A DNA stretch of 64,000 bases from Marsupella aquatica (lineage: Eukaryota; Marchantiophyta). The first letter of the stretch is position 1. Each line of letters opens with the position of its first letter. The DNA is taken from contig OZ316896.1 in the NCBI GenBank assembly GCA_973895155.1, forward strand, positions 14,818,001 through 14,882,000, written 5' to 3'. The position numbers and the translations under genes are program-made. Positions 24,894-35,900 of this stretch are shown here, piece by piece. The notes beneath the pieces were generated by a model. It was not told the origin of the DNA. It worked only from the letters and a program-made list of their open reading frames with translations, and made no database searches.

Positions 24894-25089
24894 GGGTTCA
24901 GGTGCTGAGACTAGAGTCGGTGCAGGTGAGAATAGGGCGTCTCAACTGCTTAGATACGGTCACCAATATGCGGATGAGCATTTTTGTGTCCGCCACTTTT
25001 TTCCAGGGAAAGTTGCCCCTAATGCGGCCAGAGGTAAAGCCAAGAAGATTGACACCCGAATGTAGTGTACATGATACCTTATTGCCTGA

Positions 25090-25326
25090 CAATCTTCCCA
25101 TAGCAGTTAGGAGGTGGTATGTGGAGTTAATATCATGATGTGGAGTGTAGCCAAAAACCAATTTCTTCCCAACAAGCAGGAAAGTGAAGGAGGTGGAAGC
25201 CCTGAAAATCTTCCCATAGGATGGAGGCCTGGTGGAATAATTATTGTCAATTGTACTGTGGCCAAGAAACAATTTCTCCCAAACAAACAGGAAAGTGAAG
25301 GACATGGAAGCCCTGCTAGACCATGA
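25090..25326. repeat. Tandem duplication of about 115 bp
   Basis: A segment running from aatcttcccata through 'agtgtagccaa', 'caggaaagtgaagg' and 'ggaagccctg' is present twice, at about 25090-25206 and 25207-25326. On the plus strand both copies are open and encode the same peptide block, QFLPNKQESEG. The block could therefore descend from a coding repeat, but no family was recognised. Confidence 0.7.
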
Positions 25327-25339
25327 GGCTGGCCACTGG

Positions 25340-26640
25340 ACCTCCTATGGGCGGAGGGGCATTGTTTTATGCTTGCCACTCACCTCAAACAGAAATGGAC
25401 TAAGTGATCTTGCGAGTAGGATAGAACGTCCTGGTTTCGCTTTTCTGTCACGTCAAGTCTGGGTTAGTTTATTATGTCCTTGCGTTGGTGGGGGTTGGCA
25501 CTGCCAAGCACACAGGCTACTCATCAAGCACATAATGTGCATAATTTGTTCGAGGACCCCTTGGTTGTAAGCTTGTTTTATTGAATTGTTTGGAGTTATG
25601 AAGAGTTGCACATTGGAACAGATAGATGAGAGGACAAAGATACAATGGAAGATTCTATCACAAAAACATTGACGTATCAACCACGACTCATCCAAAGACT
25701 ATTTTCTTTCACCCCTATTTTACCCTTTTGTAGTTTACTTGAAATGTTACCTTTCATACGATTTGGGTTTTGCCATTTTCTTCAAATTTTCTGTGCATTC
25801 GGTGATTTGGGTTTTTGTGACTTGGTTTGCATTGCTTTGGGCATTCTTGTGTATTTTGGCAAGCTCTGGTGGCCCTTTGTTTTTAAACGTGCTTTGGAAG
25901 TACTATGCATTTTGCATTCCAACATCTTTGGAAGTTGTTGCGTCTCAGTCTCCACCAATGGAAGGATCTTCACTCTATCAATCATTTGCGGCCACATTGA
26001 CACGTGCTCTTGCTTTGTTCTTACCACATCGACAACTTTGAGTTTGAGGAGGCACCCTGGAGTGACGCAATGGGCTCCTTCCATTATCTTCCATTTCATT
26101 TCACATGCCTTGGTTGGGCCTTCTTGGCTTCCTTGTGCACTTTTGCTTGTCTTTGGCTGTGGTCTTCCATGTTTGCATTGAGAATGTTGGCGCGTGGCAA
26201 ATGCCCAGCTCTGTTATTTTTCCCCACGTACTTCCCCTTGCGATTGCCCCTGTGTTCACCCTCTTTCATCAGATCTTTCCCATATTCATGATGCACCTAT
26301 GCACAATGCTTTAGCTACTCCTCCTCCCATCGATGTCATGCCTTATGTTCTCCTAGTCTATTGCCCACTCTATTATCACGGGCCAGTCAACCCAACCACA
26401 GTCCGGACAAGTATGCTGAGGACGAACCTCTTGGGAGTTAGCAAGGAAAGACTCCACTACAAGTGGAGAAGAAAGAGATGTGGACAAAGAGGCCTGATGA
26501 GGAAGCTGGAGAGGTAGGGGATGGGACATGGTGTGAAGAGAGGGATGAAGACTGGCCCAAGTGATAATAGAGTGGGCAATAGACTAGGAGAACATAGAAT
26601 GTCACCAAACAGGCATAGTCCCAACCCCAGTCCCCTCCTG
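25340..26640. other. Unassigned DNA left of the LINE remnant
   Basis: About 1.3 kb with strongly T-rich plus strand. Long plus-strand open frames here (for example 25645-26181) are hydrophobic and look compositional. The opposite strand reads Lys/Gln-rich, as some retroelement gag regions do, but no motif was found. It may be the 5' part of the adjoining LINE or a separate degraded element. Confidence 0.3.
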
Positions 26641-27545
26641 ACCGTGTTGGCTATGCCCCTCCCTCTTTGGAGGCATTTGAGCAGGCTTGGTGTTGGGTTC
26701 GCACCATGGACCCCATTGCAGCCTCCCATCATGGGTACATTAGACATCATCTTTATAACCACATTCCTTATGCGTTGTGTCCATTGGTTCGGTCCTCTTT
26801 GTTGCAAATCATGCAACTTACAATTGCGCATCCTTTGGAGGTCTCCATTTGGTCCTTGCTCGTGCCTTTTCCATAATGGACTCTTACCCTCCCTAGTCAT
26901 GGTGGTCGTGTGGGTCACCGAGAGACTACTTCACGTATACATCATTTTTTGAGAGGAGATTGGGAGTAGTTTCAGGAAGAGTACTTTCTCCAAGCCCACT
27001 CCTTTATTGCACATGCTTTGTCTAACCCTGTTCGCCACTCCACTCCATTCCACTCCTCAGCATAGGTACCTTCGTTGAGCTTATTGTTCACTCCAGGCTG
27101 GAGAACATCATTGCGCTGTCTAGGCCCTTTCCCCCACCACGCCAGCTCCCCTTGGTGAGGCCACCTTGAGTGCCCTTCATGATTTCCATCCACAGCCCTA
27201 TGATCAACTTCCCTTATTTGTGGAGGATTTTGAGCCTAAAGAGGATCTTTAGTTTAGTAGTGAACATTTTACCTTTGCCTTACTTCATGTTCCATGTTGT
27301 TCTGCTATGGACCCATTTGGCTATGTTTTTGAGTTTTTTTGTGATTTATTACCCCTTGAAGACCCTCAATCAGGTTTTTTAGTTTTCTTTTCATTTTGTC
27401 AGTGTATTGTAGTAGGGCACTTGCCTCCCCTGGTCTTTCACATTTTGAGCGCATTGTGATTACTAGCCATGGCTAAGTCATCCCCCAGAAGTTTGGCCCA
27501 TTGCCATTGGAGAGATTTGTGTTCATCTTATGTCTCGCACACAGT
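26640..27545 (+). pseudogene. LINE reverse transcriptase remnant, N-terminal part
   Basis: Plus-strand reading across several frames gives the region that precedes the RT core in plant and algal LINE-like elements. There is a basic segment (HRETTSRIHHFLRGDW, about 26915-26960). Next comes 'ATLSALHDFHP', then 'ALLHVPCCSAMDPFGY' (about 27281-27328, corresponding to a conserved SAxGPxGW-type motif). It ends with WPIAIGEI at about 27494-27517, corresponding to the RPIAIGE motif of RT. The reading has in-frame stops (for example TAG near 27250) and frameshifts, so it is inactive. Homology stops near 27545, where the Ty3/gypsy fragment appears to begin. The C-terminal part of what is probably the same element resumes at about 29711. 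Confidence 0.7.
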
Positions 27546-29710
27546 GGTGAACCTAGCCACCCAACGCCCTCACCAATCTCAACACTCGTGCGTAAGTGTC
27601 CTTGGTGCCTAAACGCCTCCACAAAACTTCTTGAGCAAGCAAATTGATGCCCCTTGCACCCCCGATGGTCACTCCCATACAAAGTCGCACTTGCTTCCTA
27701 ACACTATAACCGTTACTCAACAGCCCTGATTGTTTGCACAAGCAATCAAGCACTCAAGTAAGTAACCCAAGGGATCTAGGCATTTCAAGACTAGCATCCT
27801 AACTCAAGCTCACAAACTTGGTAGTAGGTCAGCATATAGAACCTCCCCGACCCTTGTGGCCTTGCCATAAGCCAGAGCCAAAGCCGACACCCACTATTTG
27901 TCCAAAATAACCCCTCTTTGGGTCCACCCCGTACTACCCCACATTCCCATTTTCATTGGTTGACCACCCTACCCTGAGACATGCTCATGGCCTAAATAGC
28001 ATAGCTTGTCCCAAGCTTGTCCTAAAACGTCGGGACTAGAATGACCACGACTCTAGTAGCCACCTTGTGGTTGTTACTCAAACTGATAGCCTAGGGGACA
28101 AGTGCACTTGGAACTCAACCACCATGCCTACTTGGCCTTGCCTTCCCAACGTAAGCTCCTGTGGAAAACTGAACGTGACTTGGCTATTGTTTCGACAGTA
28201 TTTAGGAAGCGAGCGAGATAACCCCAAAACCCAGCTAAGCTCAAGAGGATGTAGTCCTCCTTGAGAGATTTCCAACACACCCAAGAAATTCTCCAACGGA
28301 TTTCCCATTGAGAAGTTATAGTCGTTTCTATTTGGCGTTTCCATTTGGCGTCTCCATTTGATGTCGCAACCACAGCCCACGACTTGGGCTCGCCCTTGGC
28401 CTGGACCCCAACCCGCACGCATACGCACACAACTAATTTGCTATGTCTATAACTTTCTAGCTAGACATCCGTAGACGGAGTGCCTTAGCCCGTTGTGATC
28501 AAGCCGACCCGGTGCTCATGCCTAGGCCCTCAGAACCCGTTGTCACTTGGGTGTCCAGGGCAGCCACGTCATATCTGATGCGCCAAGCATCCGTTGCGCA
28601 TGAAGTAAACTTTCTTAGTCTTGGGCCCAAGAGGAGCTCTCACTCAAGCCCTCAAAACTCAAAGTCTGTCTGGGGGTCCGGACGGTCCCACTTGAGCCCA
28701 ACCCTTTTCAATGACCCGACAGCCCCAAGCTAGTCTAAATCCTTAGTGTGTGTCACCAGCTTAGTGCCTTGCCTTTGCTAGTGCAATGCCTCATTGCCAC
28801 TAATTCCCCATACTTAGTCCTCATTGGATGGCCGTTCCAGGGCTTGGACCATAGAGGAGCTCGGCGTCGCTGAAAGTGTTAAGGTAGTTGAGTTCCGTGA
28901 CTTGCACCCCCCTTAAAAATGGTCACATCAGTCTGACCTAAGTAAACATTCCAACATGCCTCGGCCACTCTAGGTCTGAAAAATATTGTAAGGTAACAAA
29001 TGGTTCGCCCACAAGGCCGATGCGAACCAGGTTGGTGTGCGCATTCCAGGCTTAGAAAAATTCTAACCAGTCCCACTTATCCAAGTAGGACGCCAACCCT
29101 TGCGAGTAAGCCAACTCCTAACTTGTTGGACCCATTTTTCTCTCCTCGGAGTACCACCCTTTGGTTTGAACAAGCCTGTCCACAATTAAAATACAAGCAC
29201 CTTCAACTTCCACTCGCAAAAAGCAAATTGACCGTCCAACAACCTCTAACGCCCACACAATCTGACTTTACCCTTAAGAGGCCGAGAGGAGTGAACTAGG
29301 ATACAACTCACAAAGGTAGCCACAACTATCTATACCAGGTCATAATGGCGGTAAGTCGCTTTGCTTACAATAACTGTCAAGGATCTTTGGGGTATTATGC
29401 AAATTTTCTTCCGGTTCCCAAGTACTTTTGGGTTGGTCATAGCCAGCCCCCTTTACCAAGTACTCCAAGATCTGTCCTCCAAGTTGACGTTTGTAATGGC
29501 GGTCTAGAATTGCCTCCACCTCAAACTCCTTAGCGTCCTCCACCAGAATGGCGTCCAGACGCAAGACTTGATCCCGATTGGGATCAATATCTTTGACAAA
29601 TTTCTTGAGCCGGCTAACATGGTAGATTTTTCCTATGCCAATTTCCTTGGTCTCTCCACTAAGGTTGCCTCTATTCTCACCACCCTTTTGGACCAATTGA
29701 TGGCCCTCAG
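27546..29710 (-). mobile_element. Ty3/gypsy chromovirus fragment inserted in a LINE
   Basis: This block interrupts the LINE reading and contains, on the opposite strand, the chromodomain end of a chromovirus integrase (29340-29696). On the minus strand the 3' LTR would lie to the left of that domain, so much of 27546-29300 is likely LTR and untranslated sequence. No polypurine tract, LTR pair or target-site duplication was confirmed. No protease, RT or integrase core is present, so the copy is truncated. Confidence 0.5.
29340..29696 (-). pseudogene. Chromodomain end of Ty3/gypsy integrase
   Basis: A 118-codon minus-strand reading holds the typical C-terminus of plant chromovirus polyproteins: IYHVSRLKKF (the 'HVSxLK' motif after integrase), then FEVEAILDRHYKR, then YLVKGAGYD and STWEPEENLHN, the chromodomain core. 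In the usual motif WKGY follows YLVK. Here the Trp is lost (YLVKGAGYD), which removes one aromatic-cage position. The upstream integrase is absent. It is a truncated transposon relic. Confidence 0.88.
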
Positions 29711-30885
29711 TTTTTGGGTTCAGCTTTGAAGAGTTGTGCTTGGAGTCCGGCAGGGTTACCCTCCAATTTGGTGCTTCCCCTTGGGTTCTTATATCCAGCG
29801 GGAAGTCTTCAAGTCCTTGGCTCTCCTCTTGATACCCCTACCTTTTGCTCATCTTTTATTGTGGATGCTCTACAAGCTACTTTAGCCCCAGCTCTTTTGC
29901 TCCCTAAGTTGATATATACTCTTAGCTCAGGTAACATTTGGGATGTTGTTGAGATGCCTCCACCTTAAGGCATCTTATCTTGCTAGGACACATGCTCCTA
30001 CGGAGGATCTTTGTCTAGTACACTTATATTCTTTTGATGTTTCTATTCGAGAGACTTTTGCCTCCCTATTAGGTCTTGGTCCTTTGCTCTCATCTCCGTG
30101 GCTTCACCAAAAACTCACACTTCCTAATTCTCAAGGGGGTTTTGGGCTTACTTCCATTGAAAGCATAGCGCCCTTGGCATTTTGGGTTTGTGGGCAACAT
30201 CGTTCTCTTTGTTGCATTGCTTCCTAGTTGAGGATCGACTCTTCTTACTTTCATCTTTTATGGAGGTTGAGGAGGGTTCCCTCCCATTTCAGGGTCATTT
30301 GCGAGATGCCTGGTCCTCAATACCAGATCTTGTACGCGATGCATCACCTTCTTTTCAAGAGTTTTTATCTTTGGACCCTCTCCGTCTTGAGGCTGACCTT
30401 GTTGAGCATATGCACACTTTCACCATTTCTAGCATCCTCGCTGAAGTACTTGAAACGGATCAAGCTCGGATTCTTTCTTCATTAGGGAAAGGTGCTAGAA
30501 GGTGGCTTCAGGCCCCTTATATTTGGATGTCTCCAAAGGAGTTCTCCATTGCCATTTGTCTTTGTCTAGGGCTACCTCACCTCTTCTTGTTGGTCTACCC
30601 ACTTCATGCACACGTGGGAAGCCTTGTGATGCAGCAGGGGTCCATCTTCTTCGATGCAGTTTGGAAGGCAAAACCATAGTTGTTCATGATACTGTGAGAG
30701 ATGCTACTGCTCAGGTTCTCTCTGCAGGGTCTTTGGTACATGTGCAATGGGAGGTGATGCTCGAGCTACCTGGTCTTCCCCCACATCGCTTGCGGGTTGA
30801 TTTGACCATGGTCCGTGATGATCAACGTACTTTGGTGGATGTTGTGATAGTAAACACTTTGAGTCAAGATCTCATTGCAAATTGA
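29711..30885 (+). pseudogene. LINE reverse transcriptase remnant with restriction-like C-terminal domain
   Basis: Readings in shifted frames give the C-terminal half of a non-LTR RT: GSLQVLGSPLDT (29788 on), LLRCLHLKASYLART, then LPNSQGGFGLTS (about 30119), a conserved LINE motif. After this come a Cys/His cluster (C at 30607 and 30622, H at 30643, C at 30655) and a terminal block with RVDL (about 30793) and LVDVVIV (about 30835). That order (Cys/His knuckle followed by an E/D-rich nuclease-like block) resembles the restriction-like endonuclease end of R2/NeSL-type LINEs rather than the L1 type usual in plants. Frameshifts near 29950 and 30230 show it is inactive. The RT core between 27545 and 29711 is missing. 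Confidence 0.68.
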
Positions 30886-31295
30886 AATAGCAACGACAAC
30901 GGCAGGGCCAGCGGCATCCCAGGCGGCCTTGACAAAGGAGGCAAAATATGTTGCTTGAGCTTCATCGGATACTTTTCTCCCCCTTGCTAGTGAGATTTTT
31001 GGGCATCTTTATCATTAGTCTTATGGGCTTCTTCGACAGGCTGCTCATGATATTCATGGACGGATGGGTTCCTCTGGACCCCCACTATCTATCTTGACCA
31101 CACACTTTCGCTAGCGCATTTCAGTAGCCTTACAACGTGCCCAAGCTTGAGCCATTTATCGTCAATCCCTCATAGTGGGCGCCACTGTGCCCCCACGGAC
31201 TCTAGCCCCCCTAGAGGACATTCCTGTCCCACTTGCTGATTTGGTTAGGATATTGGATGTGACCCATTAGCTCATGTTATATATTCCAATGTAGA

Positions 31296-32373
31296 CACTA
31301 TTGTCTTCCCCCGAACACAGCGCCCGGGCGTTGTGTTCGAATATGGTCAAAACAGGGACTTTAGGCAAAAAAGACGTTTTCACTCAAACACAACGCCATA
31401 TGAACACAACGCCCGGGCACTGTGTTCAGAATTGACTTTGTGTTTGAAAGTGTTTGAAAGTGACTATAGGAGGGCATTGTGTTCGAATTTGACTTTGTGT
31501 TCAAAAATGTGCAAAAGTGACTATAGGAGAACGTAGGTAACCAGGTTGCAACTACGATGCATGAAGCCCAAATGCAGACCACCAGAGAATGGAGTATGCC
31601 ATCAATGCGCAAATCCTGGGAGATGGAAAAGTCTGGTGAGGAATACATGGGCACCTACGAGCATCGACTTGTTTTAGGGGAGCCCTGATAAGGAGGTGGA
31701 GAGAAACTATGAATACTTTAGAGGTACTCTGGGAGATGGTGAGTTTTGTTCTTATGCACAGGCAAGTAGGTGTTTCTTTTTAACGAAACAGACTTAGCAA
31801 AGCAGCATACATACATATGTTACTTAAAATCGTCGCATACATCCGTTCTTTCAACTTACAAAATACATTGTCCTTTGAGAAATGTAAGCTAATTTCAGAA
31901 TCCATTATTCTCGGAGGAGTGTGCATTGTTTCCAAAATGTTAAGCAGCAATCTAGAAGTATTGATATATTGTTCTGTTGTGTGAACTTTCGATGGACTTT
32001 CACATCAATCTCTGACTGACGCCATGACATCTCGTGAAAGAAACCCATAGTACCTATGTGCATAATTAGGTCTGACGACTCACTTCCTCTATTTCCAATT
32101 TTCCATTGCCCTACATGCATCTCACAATGCCAAAATTCAAGCACATGAATTACCTTAAATTTGAACACAACACCACATTTTAAATTCGAACACAACGCCA
32201 CATTTCGAACACACTGCCACATTTCGAACACAGTGCCACAAGTCCAAAAAATGAAAACATTGACTTCAAACTCAAACACAGCGCCCTGGGCACACTATAT
32301 TTGAATAGAGCGCCCCTTGGCTCACTATTTGAATACAGCGTCCGGGCCTTGTGTTTGGGGGAAGACGGTAGTC
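31296..32373. mobile_element. Non-autonomous CACTA-like (EnSpm) element
   Basis: Left end CACTATTGTCTTCCCCC at 31296; right end GGGGGAAGACGGTAGTC ending at 32373; these are inverted copies. Many copies of a short motif (aacacaacgcc or cacagcgcccgggc) sit just inside both ends (31315-31530 and 32160-32350), in opposite orientation at the two ends. Dense subterminal repeats and a CACTA terminus are hallmarks of this superfamily. The internal 0.6 kb has no transposase. The right terminus is TAGTC rather than TAGTG, and no 3-bp target duplication was seen, so the exact ends are uncertain. It lies in the 3' untranslated part of the LINE. Confidence 0.62.
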
Positions 32374-32620
32374 ATTGAGTTTGCACTCATGTAGTGTTTG
32401 ATTCTTTTCTCTTTTTATTTTTAGGTTTAAACCTCCTTTTCTTTTTTCTGGTTAGGTGTTTGTCCTCTTTGGAACTCTTTTTATTTCCTTTCATTGTACT
32501 TTGTTTTTCCCTGATTTATAAATTCTTATGCGCATCTTACTTGAAGGTTGCCCTGTGGTTATGAATAAAAGTTTTAGACCTTGGCCCTTCCATTAAAAAA
32601 ACAAAAACAAAAAAGTATCT
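32374..32620 (+). other. Likely 3' end of the LINE, with poly(A) tail
   Basis: After the CACTA-like element comes a T-rich stretch, then AATAAA (at about 32563), about 25 nt of sequence, and an A-rich tail (attaaaaaaacaaaaacaaa, about 32593-32612). This is the expected end of a retroposed transcript and would close the LINE begun upstream. Confidence 0.5.
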
Positions 32621-32728
32621 CCAAAAGCAAAGCCCCTTAAAATTTTGGGACATAAGATTCTTATGAAATGTGTATTTAGATGACCCATTAGGAGTTCGGT
32701 CTTGGCCATACAACAGTTTTATGGCCTT

Positions 32729-32765
32729 ATCTAATCTAATCTAATCTAATCTAATCTAATCTAAT
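32729..32765. repeat. (CTAAT)n pentanucleotide microsatellite
   Basis: Seven perfect CTAAT units. The sequence gttttatggcct lies on both sides (about 32715 and 32780), so the array may sit inside a small duplication. Confidence 0.95.
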
Positions 32766-34017
32766 GTCACTTAAAAAGTGTTTTATGGCCTATGGTCTTC
32801 CCGTATGTCACTTATGACTCTCTTTCACAGAGATGGAGTGGTCTCCAGGAAGCAATAACCCCAGCGTCTAATCATCGCTACATGAGCTCAGTCTACAAGA
32901 GCAAACTTTCCTGATGTGTACTGGATTCCCACAGGTAGAAAGGTACACGACTTCAAATTTTCCACTGATTTCACATTAAGACAAGAATCATCAAACTCAA
33001 CTTTTCAAAACTCGCTAAAGTCTCTCAGAGCACAGACCCTGAGAGCTTGAATAACGGTTACAAAACTTCTTAAAAAACTGCCACAGCCCCTGTTTTGGTC
33101 AATGGAAATCACACCCTGCACAACAGACATGTGACTCCTCATTACTGTAACTTAGAGCAAGAAAACGGGCGGAAGCTATGGCAAGGAGCTAAGAAGAGAG
33201 AAACCTACTAGGCTCTAAGGTCACCACAGTAGAAGTTGCTTTTGCTTGCCTGAAATCGCAATTCGAGGCGTGACAAACGACACTACTGTTGGACATACTC
33301 ACCCGGGGAAAAAAAACGAAGATAATTGGGCACAAAGGTACACCAGGTGGCAGACATCCTAGACGACTTCACCCACTGCCCAATCCACTGCCAATAACTG
33401 CATACGTCGATCTCCTCATCAACATTACAAAAGCTAAGACAAAAAGCTCTTGGAAAAAAACAGCCTATGGTTCCAAGGGTTCAGACATTCCAACAGCAAA
33501 GGACTGTGAAGTAATGAGGACAGTGATCTCATTCACACGATGATTCAGATTCTCCAGATCAACTCTGAAGCAGTAGAATAAAATGAATCCCTTTTGGCGA
33601 AGAATCATGGCATAATTATGACTCCAAGCGCTACTAGGAAGACGGAAAAAGCAGAGTACGTAGCATCAGGATCTGTACTCGAAGTGTCTCCGATTATAGT
33701 CTTCACACAGTATGACAGTATTGAAATCAGCTCATAATTATAAAGAATTAGGAAGCATATGCATATTTTCTCTTGCCGTCATACGTCAATGTAATCAACA
33801 TTTGAGCCGAACATTTGAGCCGAAGGATCGACGCTATTGAGATCATCTACGCCATCTCTGTTCATCTCCTCCGTAATATAAATTTCACGTGTACTTCGAT
33901 ATGACAATTGGGATCGTTTTCATCAGATGCTCGGGATCCCAGAAAAACTGTTGCTCGAGGGGAGATACGAAGTTCCTGTGGAAATCGGTAGATGGGCAAG
34001 CGAGCGTTACAAGATTG
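32766..34017. other. Spacer between transposon block and SGF29
   Basis: No recognisable gene. It should contain the 3' UTR of the minus-strand SGF29 gene at its right end. An open frame at 33289-33543 has no family resemblance. Confidence 0.4.
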
Positions 34018-34869
34018 CTATTGACGGTGTCCTTCCGGTAAGGCCACGACGTTATGAAAGGGAACGGGCCTTCGCGGTAAGCCCTGCACTCCGTCCTCTT
34101 CGTCGCCATCAAACTCCAGTACCAAGTCGTCATCGAACTTCATCTTCTTACGTTGCGGACCAACAACACAAGCCTTGTACAGCGCAGTAGTGCCGGGGTA
34201 GACGGCCAACACATGCGAGCCCTGTGGAAAGTCCGGTGAGTAATTGACGTCTGATCGCTTTCGAAAGGGGATTATGCACGAAATTGGAAGAGTGTAGGGT
34301 CGTCCGCCAGTCTCTCCGTCGTCGTCCGGTTCCTCGTCGAAAACTTCAAAGCTTTTCCCGTCCCTGTCCTTTCCTGTGACCTTCACGACAATCCACTCGT
34401 GATTCTCCGCGTCCTCTGGTGAAACTCTGGCAGCAACTTGGTCGCCAACAATGATCGAAGAATGGGCGGACGGAGGTGTGCGAGGCACAGCAGGCGAGGA
34501 TGACATTCGTGGCGACTCATTGGTATTGGTATTGACCCGTTTGCGCTTTGGGTCGGCTGTGTTCGAGGCAGGTTTCTTTCGGTGCGGCGGGGGTGCCTGC
34601 TGCTGCTGCCTTCCCGGTGAAATAAGTGCCTCCAGCTGCAGCATGGTGCTCCCCAAAAGGCTCTCCTCCTCCTCGGCCAGATTTTTGGCCTGCCCATAGA
34701 GAGTACGGAGCCTAAACCAAAGGTCCGAAGATAACTTCTCAGCTGTTACAGGTGCCGTTGTCGAGAGTTTGGAATGGATAACATTGATCTTGCGAAGTAC
34801 ACGATCTTGGTCTCGTCTGAGGCGCTCCAGTTCTCGAAACCGCTGATTTGCTCCCTCGCAAGTGGCCAT
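34018..34869 (-). CDS. SGF29: SGF29, SAGA complex tandem-Tudor subunit
   Basis: Complete, uninterrupted 283-codon reading (ATG at 34869-34867, TAG at 34020-34018). SGF29 binds H3K4me2/3 and recruits the SAGA acetyltransferase (GCN5) module to promoters in the nucleus. The N-terminus (about 5-95) is charged and heptad-like, as expected for the coiled coil that contacts ADA3. A basic, Pro/Ser-rich linker follows. The tandem Tudor domain starts at VGDQVAARV (about 141). The methyl-lysine pocket residues of the human protein have counterparts here: Tyr224 (AVYP), Tyr231 (LYKA) and Phe253 (EFDG); the acidic FDEEPDD (about 177-183) matches the H3 N-terminus site. Length fits the family (about 270-290). 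The gene has no intron, unlike its neighbours, which could mean retroposition, though no poly(A) tail or flanking duplication was found. Confidence 0.95.
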   Translation of the reverse strand: MATCEGANQRFRELERLRRDQDRVLRKINVIHSKLSTTAPVTAEKLSSDLWFRLRTLYGQAKNLAEEEESLLGSTMLQLEALISPGRQQQQAPPPHRKKPASNTADPKRKRVNTNTNESPRMSSSPAVPRTPPSAHSSIIVGDQVAARVSPEDAENHEWIVVKVTGKDRDGKSFEVFDEEPDDDGETGGRPYTLPISCIIPFRKRSDVNYSPDFPQGSHVLAVYPGTTALYKACVVGPQRKKMKFDDDLVLEFDGDEEDGVQGLPRRPVPFHNVVALPEGHRQ

Positions 34870-35900
34870 ACTCCTGCACTGGTCGTCTGATTGTCAGGGC
34901 TGCTCGTCGATTCTAAGAATAAGAACAATGCAGTTTGCTACTGCAGTCTGCGGGTATGTGGCCCATAAGAAGTCGGGCGCGAAACGGCCCATAGCCAAGC
35001 CCAACTCTATCCCACAACGTCTGGTAGGAAAATAGAAAGCTTTCTACAAATTACTGTGACCCGCAGGAGTCGGGAAGAGTGGACCGAAATGTCCACAGAG
35101 CTCAGAGTCGCATTCATTAACGAGAACCAGCACACCTCGCCTCCTGCACAAATGATCAGAAGCCGTAAACTGTTAAATTGTCGTTTCACTTGCTTCGATT
35201 GGGGTGTGGGTGATCCAATTAGTGTGCGATGCGTCAGCGCAATAGCAGCGGAATCAATGACAAAGGTGATCCCTACAGGTAAAGCTAACAAATCCCCAGT
35301 CATTCTTGTGGTAATTATCTACAAGATTCCTGAAATTGCCATACGATATGTCGAGGTTCACCGAGATGATAAACGCAAAATTTTAAATTAATTTCGAAGG
35401 AATAGATGTCCGGATTAATTGTGAAGTAAACATATCTCCACATGGCGCAAGAAATAAAATGCACAGCATGGAAGGAATCTAAAGTAAATAAGCTCTCTAG
35501 ATTACATAGACTTTAGTCTATGGGCCAGCTCATGCTCTTCAGAAATAGTTCTATTGAATTGACGACTCGAGGTTTGGCCTTCAAAGACGACGAAATACTC
35601 TACAGACACTGAAAAGCTAAATGAAGGTGCTTTAGAAACATCTCTAGTTCTAGATAACCACGGAACCAATATGAAAGCGTGACCAGACAGAGAAGTCATG
35701 TAGCAAAGATAGCATGTGCCCAGGAAGCCTACAAATAGATGCACAAGACTGAAGGGTCTGCACCTTACGCTGATTTTTATTTCAAAACCATCTCCGGATT
35801 TTTTTGAGTAGTTTTTCATGAATCCACAGAAGAAGAGTTTACACTGTTATCTGAGATGGTCACCAAATTATCATTTCCAAGTAAATAAAAGAGAACTCAG
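34870..35900. other. Spacer upstream of SGF29
   Basis: About 1 kb that should hold the SGF29 promoter and the 3' UTR of the next minus-strand candidate. Open frames on both strands (35056-35391 plus, 35502-35819 minus) are unrecognised. The minus one ends in a plausible-looking but unassigned C-terminus. Confidence 0.35.

Noticed and set aside
25645-26181. Long plus-strand open frame (178 codons), hydrophobic
   Set aside because: The strand is T-rich, which makes Phe/Leu/Cys-rich open frames by chance; no motif, and overlapping frames are equally open.
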